A stretch of 64,000 bases of DNA, from positions 566,501 to 630,500 of the forward strand of contig NZ_CP022413.2 of NCBI RefSeq assembly GCF_002222595.2, written 5' to 3'. The notes beneath the pieces are model-generated. The model saw only the letters and a program-made list of their open reading frames with translations. It was not told where the DNA came from and did no database searches. Source of the stretch: Blautia hansenii DSM 20583 (GTDB lineage Bacteria; Bacillota; Clostridia; Lachnospirales; Lachnospiraceae). Within the stretch, counting starts at the first letter, position 1. Each line of letters opens with the position of its first letter. A program made the position numbers and the translations under genes. Below are positions 8,763 to 17,336 of the stretch, piece by piece.

Positions 8763-10031
8763 ATGTATCAGGAAACAGCAAAAGAACTTATTCAGTTTAT
8801 CGAAAACAGCCCAACTTGTTTTCATGCAGTGGCTTCCATGAAAGAAATGCTGGAAAAAGAAGGTTATACAGAATTAAAAGAAGCTGATAAATGGGAAATT
8901 AAAAAGGGCGGAAATTATTATGTGACAAGAAACGACTCCTCTCTGATTGCATTTTCCGTACCGGAAGGAGAAGCAAAAGGCTTCCGCATTATGGCAAGTC
9001 ACAGCGACTCTCCATGCTTTAAAATTAAAGAAAATCCGGAAATGACAGTGGACAACAAATACGTGAAATTAAACGTAGAGCGTTACGGCGGTATGATTTG
9101 TGCTCCTTGGTTTGACCGTCCGCTTTCCGTAGCAGGCCGTGTAATTGTCAAAGAAGACGGAAAGCTGGTGACAAAGCTGGTTGACGTAGACAGAGATTTA
9201 CTGATGATTCCAAATCTTGCCATTCACATGAACAGAGAAGTAAATGACGGATACAAATACAATGCACAGAAGGATTTACTTCCGTTATTCGGTGATATTG
9301 CTGCAAAAGATACCTTCATGAAAACTATTGCCGAAGCAGCAGATGTAAAAGAAGAAAATATCTTAGGCCATGACTTATTCCTCTACAACAGAGAAAAAGG
9401 TTCTGTGTGGGGAGCAAATGAAGAATATGTTTCTATCGGAAGATTAGATGATTTGCAGTGTGCATTTTCATCCTTGAAAGGTTTTCTGGCAGGAGAAAAG
9501 AAAGAATACATTGCAGTACATTGTGTACTTGACAATGAAGAAGTGGGAAGCGGTACAAAACAGGGTGCGGCGTCTACTTTCTTATATGATGTGCTGGTTC
9601 GTGCAAATCAGGCTCTGGGACAGGATTATGAAGATTATTTAAGATATCTTGCCAACAGCTTTATGGTTTCTGCTGACAATGCTCATGCAGTTCATCCAAA
9701 CTATACAGAAAAGGCAGACCCTGTAAATCGCCCATACTTAAATGAAGGAATTGTAATTAAGCACAGCGCAAATCAGAAATATTGTACAGACGGTGTTTCA
9801 GCAGCAATGTTTAAAGATTTATGTAATGAAGCGGAAGTACCTTTCCAGACATTTACAAATCGCTCTGATATTTTAGGCGGCTCTACACTTGGAAATATTT
9901 CCAACACAAAGGTTGCTTTAAATGCAGTGGATATCGGACTTCCACAGCTTGCAATGCACTCTCCTTATGAAACAGTGGGAGTAAAAGATACCGAGTATCT
10001 GATTAAAGCGGCAACAAAATTATTCTGTTAA
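8763..10031 (+). CDS. M18 family aminopeptidase
   Basis: The start is ATG at 8763, six nt after AGGAGG; the longer frame upstream would run through the hairpin. The 422-residue product has the zinc-peptidase motifs in order: ASHSDSP (His, Asp), IGRLDDLQ (Asp), DNEEVGS (Glu-Glu), SADNAHAVHP (Asp/His), NRSDILGGST, and LAMHSPYE (His). These match the two-zinc site of aspartyl aminopeptidase-type M18 enzymes, which are cytosolic and form large dodecamers. It would trim N-terminal, often acidic, residues from peptides. No signal peptide is present. Confidence 0.94.
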   Translation: MYQETAKELIQFIENSPTCFHAVASMKEMLEKEGYTELKEADKWEIKKGGNYYVTRNDSSLIAFSVPEGEAKGFRIMASHSDSPCFKIKENPEMTVDNKYVKLNVERYGGMICAPWFDRPLSVAGRVIVKEDGKLVTKLVDVDRDLLMIPNLAIHMNREVNDGYKYNAQKDLLPLFGDIAAKDTFMKTIAEAADVKEENILGHDLFLYNREKGSVWGANEEYVSIGRLDDLQCAFSSLKGFLAGEKKEYIAVHCVLDNEEVGSGTKQGAASTFLYDVLVRANQALGQDYEDYLRYLANSFMVSADNAHAVHPNYTEKADPVNRPYLNEGIVIKHSANQKYCTDGVSAAMFKDLCNEAEVPFQTFTNRSDILGGSTLGNISNTKVALNAVDIGLPQLAMHSPYETVGVKDTEYLIKAATKLFC

Positions 10032-10039
10032 TGTAAAGA

Positions 10040-10181
10040 AGCTGTCATTTTAAGTCGCATCGAGAATATCTATACATTTTGCGCTCAGTCTGCGCTCACT
10101 TTGAGCTTGTAATCTCAAAGCGTGCTCGACAAATTCGCTAAAAATGTATAGATATCTCTGATTGCTCTTAATGTGACAGCT
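10040..10181. repeat. Palindromic dispersed repeat, full copy 1
   Basis: This is a nested inverted repeat of about 142 bp. The outer arms are 10040-10054 and 10167-10181 (AGCTGTCA pairing with TGACAGCT). The inner arms are 10064-10080 and 10141-10157 (ATATCTATACATTTT and its complement). A central stem CTTTGAG/CTCAAAG sits inside. A second full copy lies at 57656-57799 and a shortened one at 53810-53861. It sits between the convergent aminopeptidase and psiE-like genes and could terminate both. It encodes nothing visible and looks like a non-autonomous mobile or REP-like element. Confidence 0.85.
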
Positions 10182-10185
10182 CTTT

Positions 10186-10590
10186 CTAAAGTTTATCGTA
10201 AGTTTTTTCCTTATTTTCCGGAGCTTTTAAAAGCAAATATTTACGAATTGCAAAGATAACGGCAATAGCGACAACGCCGATAAGTGTTTCTACCATATTA
10301 AGGTGTTCGACTACCATTTGCCTTGCAATGGCAAACATTAAAACCTCCAGAAGATTTTCAGCCGTATGCTTTGCCAGCATCTTTACGAATTCTACGCCAA
10401 TGAGAAGTGTCAGCGCATTTCCCAAAAATTCGGTAAATTGTTCCGGACTGATATCCAAAAGCGGAATACGGATAAAATTATAAAGCATGGGAATAATTAA
10501 TGTAATAATTACCAGAAGCATTACCGCAGATAAAACGATTTCCGTGTATCTGGATATGGTATAGATAATTTCATTTAGTTTTCGTTTCAT
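10186..10590 (-). CDS. PsiE family membrane protein
   Basis: This 134-residue protein has four hydrophobic segments, the size and layout of the phosphate-starvation-inducible PsiE family. The central block KHTAENLLEVLMFAIARQ, followed by VVEH, is the conserved family signature. The start is an ATG preceded by AAAGGAG. The biochemical function of the family is not known. It stands alone between a palindromic repeat and a divergently transcribed wall hydrolase. No Pho-box can be identified with confidence in its upstream region. Confidence 0.82.
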   Translation of the reverse strand: MKRKLNEIIYTISRYTEIVLSAVMLLVIITLIIPMLYNFIRIPLLDISPEQFTEFLGNALTLLIGVEFVKMLAKHTAENLLEVLMFAIARQMVVEHLNMVETLIGVVAIAVIFAIRKYLLLKAPENKEKTYDKL

Positions 10591-10740
10591 GGTTCTCCTT
10601 TCATATCGTAATTTTGTTCTTTAAAAATTTGTAACAATTCCATGGTTTTATCATATCATAAATCCCCGAAAAACCGAAGAAAAGATTGAAAAAACGGGAA
10701 ATAATTTGTAATACAAATTTAAAAAATCCCAACTTCACAC

Positions 10741-10769
10741 TTGCCAAGGAAAAAAAATTATGCTATTAT
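10741..10769 (+). promoter_or_regulatory. Promoter of the NlpC/P60 hydrolase gene
   Basis: There is a -35 TTGCCA at 10741-10746, a 17-nt spacer, and an extended -10 TGCTATTAT with TATTAT at 10764-10769. The predicted leader is about 80 nt and holds a WalR-like direct repeat. Confidence 0.6.
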
Positions 10770-10788
10770 ATACAGGAAGTTTGAAAAA

Positions 10789-10805
10789 TGTTTCAGAAAT
10801 GTTAC
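10789..10805 (+). promoter_or_regulatory. WalR-like direct repeat
   Basis: TGTTTC and TGTTAC are separated by exactly 5 nt, close to the WalR consensus TGTWAH-N5-TGTWAH (one mismatch). The site lies just downstream of the predicted transcription start of a peptidoglycan hydrolase gene, the typical WalR target class. The position would favour repression. Confidence 0.35.
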
Positions 10806-10856
10806 AGATATTAAAAAAGTAAGTATAAAATTGTTATTGGAGAGGTACATAGAAAT

Positions 10857-12176
10857 ATGAAAAAAAGATTAGCATGTCTGTCATTGATTTTTGCTATGGC
10901 AGCTACACAAATTCTTCCAGTTTCCGCTGCAAGAAAAGATGATGTACAGGCTCAGAAATCAGAAACTCAGAATAAACTTTCAGAAGCAGAAGCAAGAGCA
11001 AATAGTCTTGAAGAGCAGAAGGGCGCTATTATGGGACAGATTAGTTCCTCTGAACAGGAATTAGTAGACGTTCTTTCTCAGATTGATATTCTTGCCGGAG
11101 AAATTACAGATAAAGAAGCAGAAATTGAAAAAACAAAAGAAGATCTTGTACAGGCAGAGCAGGAAAGAGACGAACAGTACGAAGCAATGAAGAAAAGAAT
11201 TCAGTACATGTACGAAAATGGCGGAAGCGATGCTTGGGCACAGATTTTATTAGAGTCTGATAGTATTGCATCTATGTTATCCAAAGTGGAAAACACAGAA
11301 AAGATGTATGCTTATGACAGAGCAGAGCTGAAAGAAATGAAAGAAGCTGTTCAGGAAGTTAAAGATTTAGAAACAAAATTAGAAAATGAAAAATCTGAAT
11401 TAGAAACTGCCAAAGAAGAACAGGAAGGCATGAAAGGCGCTCTTCAGACTAAGATTGACGACTTAAAAGCAAATGCAACTGACTATGAAGCACAGATTGC
11501 AAATGTAAAAGCACAGGCTGAACAGTATAAAAACCTGATTGCACAGCAGACAGCAGAGCTTGAACAAATTCAGGCACAGGAAGAAGCGGCAAGAAAAGAA
11601 CAGGAAAAACAGCAGCAGGCTCAGCAGAATAATAATAACAGTAGTAACAATAACAGCAATAGTAATAAACCATCAAATAATAACAGTAGTAATACAAATA
11701 ATAATAAACCAAGCAGTAATAAGCCGAGCAATGGTGGAGGAAACTCAAAGCCAGAGAGCCAGAAACCATCATCTAAACCAGAAACAGAGAAACCATCCAC
11801 ACCATCTTATAATGGTTCAACAGGTGCAGCAGTTGTAGCCTATGCAAAACAGTTTATCGGAAATCCTTATGTATACGGCGGAAACAGCTTAACAAATGGT
11901 ATTGACTGCTCCGGATTTACACAGCAGATTTACGGACACTTCGGATACAGCCTTCCACGTACAAGTGGTGCACAGGCAAGCTCCGGTGTAAGAATTGATT
12001 ATTCCCAGCATCGTGCAGGAGATTTAATTGTATATCCCGGACATGTGGCAATCCTTACAGGAGACGGCGGAATTGTACATGCTTCCAACAGCGCTCCATA
12101 TCCAAAGGGTGGTATTAAATATACTGCAAACGCATTATACAGAGATTACATTGCAGTTAGAAGAATTGTTCAGTAA
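10857..12176 (+). CDS. Secreted NlpC/P60 peptidoglycan hydrolase with coiled-coil N-terminus
   Basis: This 439-residue protein has a signal peptide (cleavage after VSA near residue 24), then a long Glu/Lys/Gln-rich coiled coil to about residue 260. A low-complexity linker rich in Asn, Ser, Lys and Pro follows (about 260-325), then a C-terminal NlpC/P60 domain. The catalytic triad is visible: Cys351 in DCSGF, His396 in GHVAI, and a polar third residue near His408. The layout is that of CwlO/PcsB/SagA-type D,L-endopeptidases, whose coiled coil is usually controlled by FtsEX. It would cut stem peptides during wall growth. A terminator follows directly. Confidence 0.93.
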   Translation: MKKRLACLSLIFAMAATQILPVSAARKDDVQAQKSETQNKLSEAEARANSLEEQKGAIMGQISSSEQELVDVLSQIDILAGEITDKEAEIEKTKEDLVQAEQERDEQYEAMKKRIQYMYENGGSDAWAQILLESDSIASMLSKVENTEKMYAYDRAELKEMKEAVQEVKDLETKLENEKSELETAKEEQEGMKGALQTKIDDLKANATDYEAQIANVKAQAEQYKNLIAQQTAELEQIQAQEEAARKEQEKQQQAQQNNNNSSNNNSNSNKPSNNNSSNTNNNKPSSNKPSNGGGNSKPESQKPSSKPETEKPSTPSYNGSTGAAVVAYAKQFIGNPYVYGGNSLTNGIDCSGFTQQIYGHFGYSLPRTSGAQASSGVRIDYSQHRAGDLIVYPGHVAILTGDGGIVHASNSAPYPKGGIKYTANALYRDYIAVRRIVQ

Positions 12177-12198
12177 TTAATTACATAGTACATATTAG

Positions 12199-12230
12199 GG
12201 AGAAATACCGTTTTTGGTATTTCTCCTTTT
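12199..12230 (+). terminator. Intrinsic terminator
   Basis: GGAGAAATACC (12199-12209) pairs perfectly with GGTATTTCTCC (12216-12226) around a 6-nt loop, followed by TTTT. It separates the wall hydrolase gene from the two-component/ABC cluster. Confidence 0.85.
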
Positions 12231-12258
12231 CTGTATGGTAAATTTTAGGAGAAAAGTG

Positions 12259-12942
12259 ATGAAAGAAGAAAAGAAAATCTTAATTGTAGAAGATGATACA
12301 GATATTAATAATCTGCTTTTTACAGCTCTAAAGAAGCAGGGATACACTGCCACACAGGCGTTTTCCGGAACGGAAGCAAAAATGCTGCTGAAGATGGAAA
12401 ATTTTGCATTGATATTGTTAGATTTAATGCTGCCGGGCATATCGGGAGAGGAAGTTTTGGAATTTATAAAAGAGCAGGGAAACAGCGCAGTAATTATTTT
12501 GACGGCAAAGGACACACTTGACGATAAGGTAAACCTTTTAATTGCGGGAGCGGATGATTATATTACAAAGCCTTTTGAAATACAGGAGGTATTGGCAAGG
12601 GTTCAGGTGCAGCTTCGCCGCAGTGTTCAAGAGGGAAACAGCAACGTGCTTTCTCATAAACAAATGGTGCTGGACAGAGAAAAATTTCAGATAAAAGTAG
12701 AGGGACAACTGATGGGGAAAATTACAAAGCAGGAATTTTCTATATTAGAACTGTTGTTAAAGCATCCGAAACAGGTATTCAGCAAGGAAGATATCTTTGA
12801 ATATGCTTGGGAAGAGCCATATATGGGAGAAACAAAAACTTTAGATGTGCACATCAGCAATATTCGGAAAAAGATAAAAGAAGTTACAAAGGAAGAATAT
12901 ATTGAAACAGTATGGGGAATTGGATATCGCTTACAACAGTAA
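12259..12942 (+). CDS. OmpR family response regulator
   Basis: The start is ATG at 12259, after TTTAGGAGAAAAG; a longer frame begins inside the terminator and is unlikely. The 227-residue product has a receiver domain with acidic pocket EDD at 11-13, phospho-acceptor Asp55 (LLDLMLPG) and the conserved KPF. A winged-helix DNA-binding domain follows, with DVHISNIRKKI and a terminal GYRL. Its partner is most likely the histidine kinase encoded at 14798, three genes on, and its targets the ABC genes between them. This arrangement is typical of systems sensing antimicrobial peptides. Confidence 0.93.
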   Translation: MKEEKKILIVEDDTDINNLLFTALKKQGYTATQAFSGTEAKMLLKMENFALILLDLMLPGISGEEVLEFIKEQGNSAVIILTAKDTLDDKVNLLIAGADDYITKPFEIQEVLARVQVQLRRSVQEGNSNVLSHKQMVLDREKFQIKVEGQLMGKITKQEFSILELLLKHPKQVFSKEDIFEYAWEEPYMGETKTLDVHISNIRKKIKEVTKEEYIETVWGIGYRLQQ

Positions 12943-13044
12943 AGAATTATGCCGCTCATACTTTACTCTTTTTTTACTTTTGATTTGCGATTTTTTAGGA
13001 TTGAAGAGATATGATAAGAGCAGATAAGGAAAGGAGAGACTGTT

Positions 13045-13962
13045 ATGAGTGAATATTTGTTACAAACCAGAGGTCTGACAAAACAATATGGGCGTCATAA
13101 AGCAGTGGAAAATGTGGATATCCACGTGAAAAAGGGTGCAATTTATGGATTTATAGGAAGAAACGGAGCAGGAAAGAGTACTTGTCTGAAAATGGTAAGC
13201 GGACTTTCACGTCCTACCGCAGGTGAGATTGAATTTTTTGGTTATTCAGGGAAGGAATTGAAAGACCTTCGTTCTAGAATTGGTTGTTTAATTGAGATGC
13301 CCGGATTATACGGCAATATGACAGCTTATCAAAATCTGAAAATAAAATGCGAAATGCTGGGAATTAACAAAAAAGGATATGTAGAAGATATCTTGAAAAC
13401 CGTAGGACTGGAAAAAACAGGAAGAAAAAAAACAAAACATTTTTCACTGGGAATGAAACAGCGTTTAGGCATTGGGCTGGCGCTGGTGGGAGAACCGGAT
13501 TTGCTGGTTTTAGATGAGCCTATTAACGGCCTTGATCCACAGGGAATTGTGGAAGTTCGGGACACCATACAGAAGCTTCGTGATGAGAGAAATATGACTA
13601 TTTTAATTTCCAGTCATGTATTAGAGGAGCTTTCAAAGCTGGCAACCCATTACGGAATTATTCATAATGGAAGCTTATTGCAGGAACTCAGTCAGGAAGA
13701 ATTGATAAAACGCTGCTCCGAACGTATGGAGCTGGAATTGGATTATCCGGAACAGGCGCTTCCTATCTTAGATAAAATGGGATTTACCAACTATCAGGTC
13801 ATGGACAAGCATCGTATTTATATTTTTGAACGATTGGAAGAAAGCGCTCTTTTAAATATGGAGCTGGCAAAAGCGGGGATTTTCGTAAGAGGAATTGCAA
13901 TTACCAGTGAAGATTTGGAAAGCTATTTTTTAAACCTGACAGGAGGTGCTCAGCATGCTTAA
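13045..13962 (+). CDS. ABC transporter ATP-binding protein (bacitracin/lantibiotic type)
   Basis: This 305-residue ATPase has Walker A GRNGAGKST near residue 40, signature HFSLGMKQRLG near 135, Walker B LLVLDEP, and a C-terminal extension of about 90 residues as in BcrA. It would drive the permease encoded immediately downstream, whose start overlaps its stop by 8 bp. It lies 102 nt after the response regulator. A weak promoter (TTGCGA at 12985, TATGAT at 13010) could start a separate transcript. Likely role: resistance to or transport of a peptide antibiotic. Confidence 0.92.
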   Translation: MSEYLLQTRGLTKQYGRHKAVENVDIHVKKGAIYGFIGRNGAGKSTCLKMVSGLSRPTAGEIEFFGYSGKELKDLRSRIGCLIEMPGLYGNMTAYQNLKIKCEMLGINKKGYVEDILKTVGLEKTGRKKTKHFSLGMKQRLGIGLALVGEPDLLVLDEPINGLDPQGIVEVRDTIQKLRDERNMTILISSHVLEELSKLATHYGIIHNGSLLQELSQEELIKRCSERMELELDYPEQALPILDKMGFTNYQVMDKHRIYIFERLEESALLNMELAKAGIFVRGIAITSEDLESYFLNLTGGAQHA

Positions 13963-14797
13963 ACTGATTAAAATGGATTTATATCGAATGTTTCATACAA
14001 AGGCTTTTTATATTATTTGGATTATTCTTGGGGCAGCTGTTATTTTTTCAACTACGATGTCAAAGGAAGACTATCAATATATGCAAGAGGAAGCGGCAAA
14101 GGGACAATTAGAAACCGTGTCAGAGGAAGGAACGCTGAATTTTGGATTAAGTGTTTCGCTACCTACAAAGCCAGAAGAAAAAGTAACAATCTTTGACCAG
14201 ATTTTTGCCAATATGCAGTCAAAATTTATTGCCCTGTTTCTGGTGATTTTTACTGTATTGTTTTCCACAGCGGATCTTACAAGCGGATATATTAAGAACA
14301 TTGGAGGACAGGTAAAGGATAGAGGGAGTCTTATTCTTTCAAAGGCGATTGTATTGTTGCTTTATACAGTCTTGACATTATTTTTATACCTTGGTATACA
14401 GGCAGTTTGTCAGTACGCAGTATTCGGAGCGTCAAAATGGGGAAATATGGAGATGTTCTGGAGATATTTCGGGACAGAAACGGTTCTTCATTATAGTTTG
14501 GTTTTACTTTGCATGGCAATGGCAATTATTTTAAAAAGTAATATGCTTAGTATGACCTTATCTGTCTGTATGTGTCTGAATGTACTTATTTTGGTATACA
14601 GTCTTGTAGATAAGGTCTTACATGATATGGGAGTGAAAAACTTCAGCTTTATTGAGCATACAGTCAGCGGAAAGATTTCTCTGCTTTCTATGACGCCGAA
14701 GGCTTCTGAATGCGTAAACGCACTGGGAATAGCCGGAGTATTTGGAATTTTGGCGATTTTTCTGACGGTTTTGGTATTTCGAAGGAGAGATATATAG
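13955..14797 (+). CDS. ABC-2 type permease
   Basis: The start is ATG at 13955, eight nt after AGGAGG; the upstream GTG lies inside that ribosome-binding site. The 280-residue protein has an N-terminal helix, a soluble extracytoplasmic loop of about 70 residues, and five further helices, as in BcrB/lantibiotic-immunity permeases. It overlaps the ATPase gene and is followed without a gap by the histidine kinase gene, so transporter and sensor are tightly coupled. The substrate is unknown. Confidence 0.85.
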   Translation: MLKLIKMDLYRMFHTKAFYIIWIILGAAVIFSTTMSKEDYQYMQEEAAKGQLETVSEEGTLNFGLSVSLPTKPEEKVTIFDQIFANMQSKFIALFLVIFTVLFSTADLTSGYIKNIGGQVKDRGSLILSKAIVLLLYTVLTLFLYLGIQAVCQYAVFGASKWGNMEMFWRYFGTETVLHYSLVLLCMAMAIILKSNMLSMTLSVCMCLNVLILVYSLVDKVLHDMGVKNFSFIEHTVSGKISLLSMTPKASECVNALGIAGVFGILAIFLTVLVFRRRDI

Positions 14798-15703
14798 ATG
14801 AAATTCTGGATTGGAATTTTAATTTTTATTCTTTTATTACAAACTTATTTTTTAGTAAAAATGCAGCGGCAGATAGGGGATATCTGCCGCCAGCTTGCGT
14901 TTCTGATGAAACATGACAGTAATATGATGATTACCGCAAATATGAAAACAGGCGGTTTTGAAAAATTAGTAAGTCTGTTAAACGAGTTGTTTCAAATGCG
15001 AAGAAAAGAACAACGGGAATTTAAGGAAAAGGAACAGATGATTGCGGATACCTATACAAATTTATCCCATGATATTCGCACGCCCCTGACTTCTCTTAAC
15101 GGTTATTTTCAGCTCATGGAAAGTGCAAGTGCGGAAGAACAGAAGCATTACATGAAGGTAATACAGGAGAGAATTGAAAGCTTAAAGGAAATGCTGGAAG
15201 AATTATTTATGTTTACAAAGCTGAAGAATGACAGCTTTGTTTTAGAATTAAAAACCTGTTGCATCAACCGCATTTTAAAGAATACCATTTTTTCTTATTA
15301 CGATGACTGGTCAGGGAGGGGGATTTTGCCTGAAATCAGCTTGCCTGAAAAACAGCTTTATATGGAGGGGAACGAAGCCGGATTAAAGCGGGTGCTTCAG
15401 AATATTATTAAAAATGGTATGGATCATGGGCAGGAAAAGATAAAGGTGCAGCTTTTTGAAAAAGAAGAAAAGATTTGTCTCTGGATTTGCAATGAGGTGA
15501 CAAATCCGGAAGAAATCGACGTATCCAAAGTATTTCAGAGATTTTATAAAGCAGATGGGGCAAGGAGTAAAAATTCCAGCGGATTGGGGCTTTCCATTGC
15601 ACAGGAATTTGTTCTTAGAATGAAGGGGGAAATTCATGCGGAACTTTCCGGAAATGAGTTCTGGGTGAAGGTGAGTTTTCCGCAAAAAAATAGTAATCTA
15701 TAA
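14798..15703 (+). CDS. Sensor histidine kinase, single membrane helix
   Basis: This 301-residue protein has one N-terminal membrane helix (about 3-21) and no extracellular domain. A linker follows, then the H-box NLSHDIRTPLT with phospho-His91, the N-box LQNIIKNGMDHG, and the G-box SSGLGLSIAQ. The absence of a sensor domain suggests that it reads the state of the neighbouring ABC transporter or an intramembrane signal. Its likely partner is the regulator encoded at 12259. The gene begins right after the permease stop codon, with GGAGAG as ribosome-binding site. Confidence 0.92.
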   Translation: MKFWIGILIFILLLQTYFLVKMQRQIGDICRQLAFLMKHDSNMMITANMKTGGFEKLVSLLNELFQMRRKEQREFKEKEQMIADTYTNLSHDIRTPLTSLNGYFQLMESASAEEQKHYMKVIQERIESLKEMLEELFMFTKLKNDSFVLELKTCCINRILKNTIFSYYDDWSGRGILPEISLPEKQLYMEGNEAGLKRVLQNIIKNGMDHGQEKIKVQLFEKEEKICLWICNEVTNPEEIDVSKVFQRFYKADGARSKNSSGLGLSIAQEFVLRMKGEIHAELSGNEFWVKVSFPQKNSNL

Positions 15704-15715
15704 TTCACGGCTTTA

Positions 15716-15724
15716 TGATATAAT
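15716..15724 (+). promoter_or_regulatory. Possible extended -10 promoter of dinD
   Basis: TGATATAAT contains a perfect -10 with an extended TG. No good -35 is visible 17 nt upstream. No complete Clostridia-type LexA box was recognised in the 144 nt up to dinD. Confidence 0.35.
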
Positions 15725-15867
15725 CAAAGAGTCAATATCAATGTGAATATTATTACCAGATAATAAACCAATTAATTTCAATGGAACATATAGAAAGATT
15801 TCTACGGATTTTAGTTACATTATTGAGGATAGTTAGAAGTTGTTGAGCGAAAGGAGCTTTAACAAAA

Positions 15868-16731
15868 ATGGATAAAAGAAAAATGGAACAAATTCGTCAA
15901 AAATATGATTTGGTTATACATATCAACGAGGAAGCAGATGTTGAATTTTGGTATGCAAGAGAGCTTATGAGTTTGCTGGGATATGACCGTTGGGAGAATT
16001 TTGACAAAGCGGTTGGTCGTGCAATAGAGTCTTGTAAGACATCGGGAATAGAGGTATCGGATCATTTTCGTGAGGTCACGAAAATGATAACAATAGGTAA
16101 AGGTGGAAAAAGAAAAGTTAAAGACTATATGCTTACTCGTTATGCTTGCTATCTTATTGCCCAAAACGGTGATCCTAAAAAGGAAGAAATTGCTTTTGCT
16201 CAAAGTTACTTTGCGGTTCAGACAAGAAAGCAAGAGCTTATTGAGGAGCGTATTTCTTTGATAGAAAGAACACAAGCAAGAGGAAGATTAAAAGAAGCGG
16301 AAAAGAGATTATCACAAAATATTTATGAGCGTGGTGTTGATGATGCGGGTTTTGGACGTATTCGTTCTAAAGGTGATAGAGCATTATTTGGCGGATATTC
16401 TACGCAGGAAATGAAAAGCAAGCTTGGAGTAAAAGAGAACAGACCACTTGCAGATTTTCTTCCTACACTTACCATTGCAGCTAAGAATTTGGCAACTGAA
16501 ATGACAAATTACAATGTTGAAGAAAAAGACTTACAAGGTGAAAAAGCAATCACGGATGAACATGTTCAAAATAACTCTACAATTAGAGATATGCTTGGTC
16601 AAAGAGGAATTAAGCCTGAAAATTTGCCACCGTCAGAAGATATTAAAAAATTGGAAAGAAGAGTTAAATCTCAAGAAAAAAAGCTTGCATCGAAAGCGGG
16701 AAAATTGCCGAGTTTAGATGAAAAATTATAA
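15868..16731 (+). CDS. dinD: DNA-damage-inducible protein D (DinD-like)
   Basis: This 287-residue protein matches DinD in length and layout. An N-terminal BRO/antirepressor-type domain (FWYARELMSLLGYDRWENF, residues about 27-45) is followed by the conserved DYMLTRYACYLIAQNGDP. A central helical region rich in Arg and Glu comes next, then RSKGDRALFGG and a Lys-rich C-terminal tail. In E. coli DinD is SOS-induced and inhibits RecA activities; that function is known from the family, not shown here. The ribosome-binding site AAAGGAG lies about 10 nt from the ATG. It is monocistronic, with its own terminator and no phage genes nearby. Confidence 0.85.
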   Translation: MDKRKMEQIRQKYDLVIHINEEADVEFWYARELMSLLGYDRWENFDKAVGRAIESCKTSGIEVSDHFREVTKMITIGKGGKRKVKDYMLTRYACYLIAQNGDPKKEEIAFAQSYFAVQTRKQELIEERISLIERTQARGRLKEAEKRLSQNIYERGVDDAGFGRIRSKGDRALFGGYSTQEMKSKLGVKENRPLADFLPTLTIAAKNLATEMTNYNVEEKDLQGEKAITDEHVQNNSTIRDMLGQRGIKPENLPPSEDIKKLERRVKSQEKKLASKAGKLPSLDEKL

Positions 16732-16775
16732 CAATTTTTGCAGGGCTTAAAGTGAATGTTTATACTACAAAAGAC

Positions 16776-16823
16776 AAGGTAAAGCTAACGGATTTTTGTC
16801 CGTAGGCTTTGCCTTATTTTTTT
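16776..16823 (+). terminator. Intrinsic terminator after dinD
   Basis: AAGGTAAAGC-TAACGGA (16776-16792) pairs with TCCG-TAGGCTTTGCCTT (16799-16815), followed by seven T from 16817. Confidence 0.8.
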
Positions 16824-16858
16824 AAAAATCCGTAGTGTTATAATGGCATTTTGAACAT

Positions 16859-16877
16859 TTGTTAATAAAGTTCACAA
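16859..16877. promoter_or_regulatory. Rex-like inverted repeat
   Basis: TTGTTAA and TTCACAA are arranged as an inverted repeat with a 5-nt centre. Rex sites normally read TTGTGAA/TTGTTAA-N4-TTMACAA, so the spacer is one base too long. It lies 19 nt upstream of the -35 box of the redox operon. A second possible extended -10 (TGTTATAAT) lies at 16836-16844, just before it. Confidence 0.3.
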
Positions 16878-16896
16878 AATGTTTTCAAAAAAGATA

Positions 16897-16925
16897 TTGA
16901 CATAAGTTCAAAACTGGAGTATTTT
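16897..16925 (+). promoter_or_regulatory. Promoter of the DUF134/fusion-reductase operon
   Basis: There is a perfect -35 TTGACA at 16897-16902, a 17-nt spacer, and a weak -10 TATTTT at 16920-16925. The leader of about 45 nt leads to GAGAGGAGG before the DUF134 start codon. Confidence 0.55.
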
Positions 16926-16975
16926 AAAAGCGCAAAGAAGAAAAAATTCAACGCCATACAAGAGAGGAGGACACC

Positions 16976-17311
16976 ATGGCCAGACCGCAGAAACTCAGAT
17001 GCATTTGTTCAAAGCCCAAAGTGACAGGTTTAATACCGGAGGGATGTCCGGGAAGTGGAAATATTAACCTCACTTATGACGAATATGAGGTTATTCGCCT
17101 TTTGGACTATATAAAACTGACACAGGAGCAATGTGCAGAAAAAATGAACATTTCCCGTCCCACAGTAACCCGCATTTACAACGAGGCAAGACAGAAAATT
17201 GCAGATGTGCTGGTAAATGGACAACGGCTGACAATCAGCGGAGGTGACGTTACCGTATGTGAAGAAATGCGTCCGGAATGTGCAGGAAAGAAATATTGTT
17301 GTCACAGATAG
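16976..17311 (+). CDS. DUF134 family helix-turn-helix protein
   Basis: This 111-residue protein starts MARPQKLRCI and has the DUF134 layout. A Cys-containing N-terminus (CICSKPKV, then a Cys-Pro-Gly) is followed by a helix-turn-helix like sigma-70 region 4 (LTQEQCAEKMNISRPTVTR, about 50-68). The Cys-rich end contains CEEMRPEC and CCHR. The several cysteines suggest a metal or redox-sensing regulator, which is inference. It lies 25 nt upstream of the sulfur-reductase fusion and probably controls that operon. Confidence 0.85.
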   Translation: MARPQKLRCICSKPKVTGLIPEGCPGSGNINLTYDEYEVIRLLDYIKLTQEQCAEKMNISRPTVTRIYNEARQKIADVLVNGQRLTISGGDVTVCEEMRPECAGKKYCCHR

Positions 17312-17336
17312 GAACAAAAAAATGGGAGAGAAGACT

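Noticed and set aside
11610..11800. Tandem repeat or CRISPR-like array in the Asn-rich region
   Set aside because: The AAT/AAC-rich stretch codes for a flexible linker in the NlpC/P60 protein. There are no spaced identical repeats.
15859..16275. Minus-strand open frame opposite dinD
   Set aside because: It covers a well-conserved plus-strand gene with a proper start signal, and its own product is low-complexity hydrophobic with no recognisable family.
15868..16731. Prophage hypothesis from the BRO/antirepressor-type domain
   Set aside because: No integrase, structural or lysis genes flank it. Length and middle region fit chromosomal DinD.
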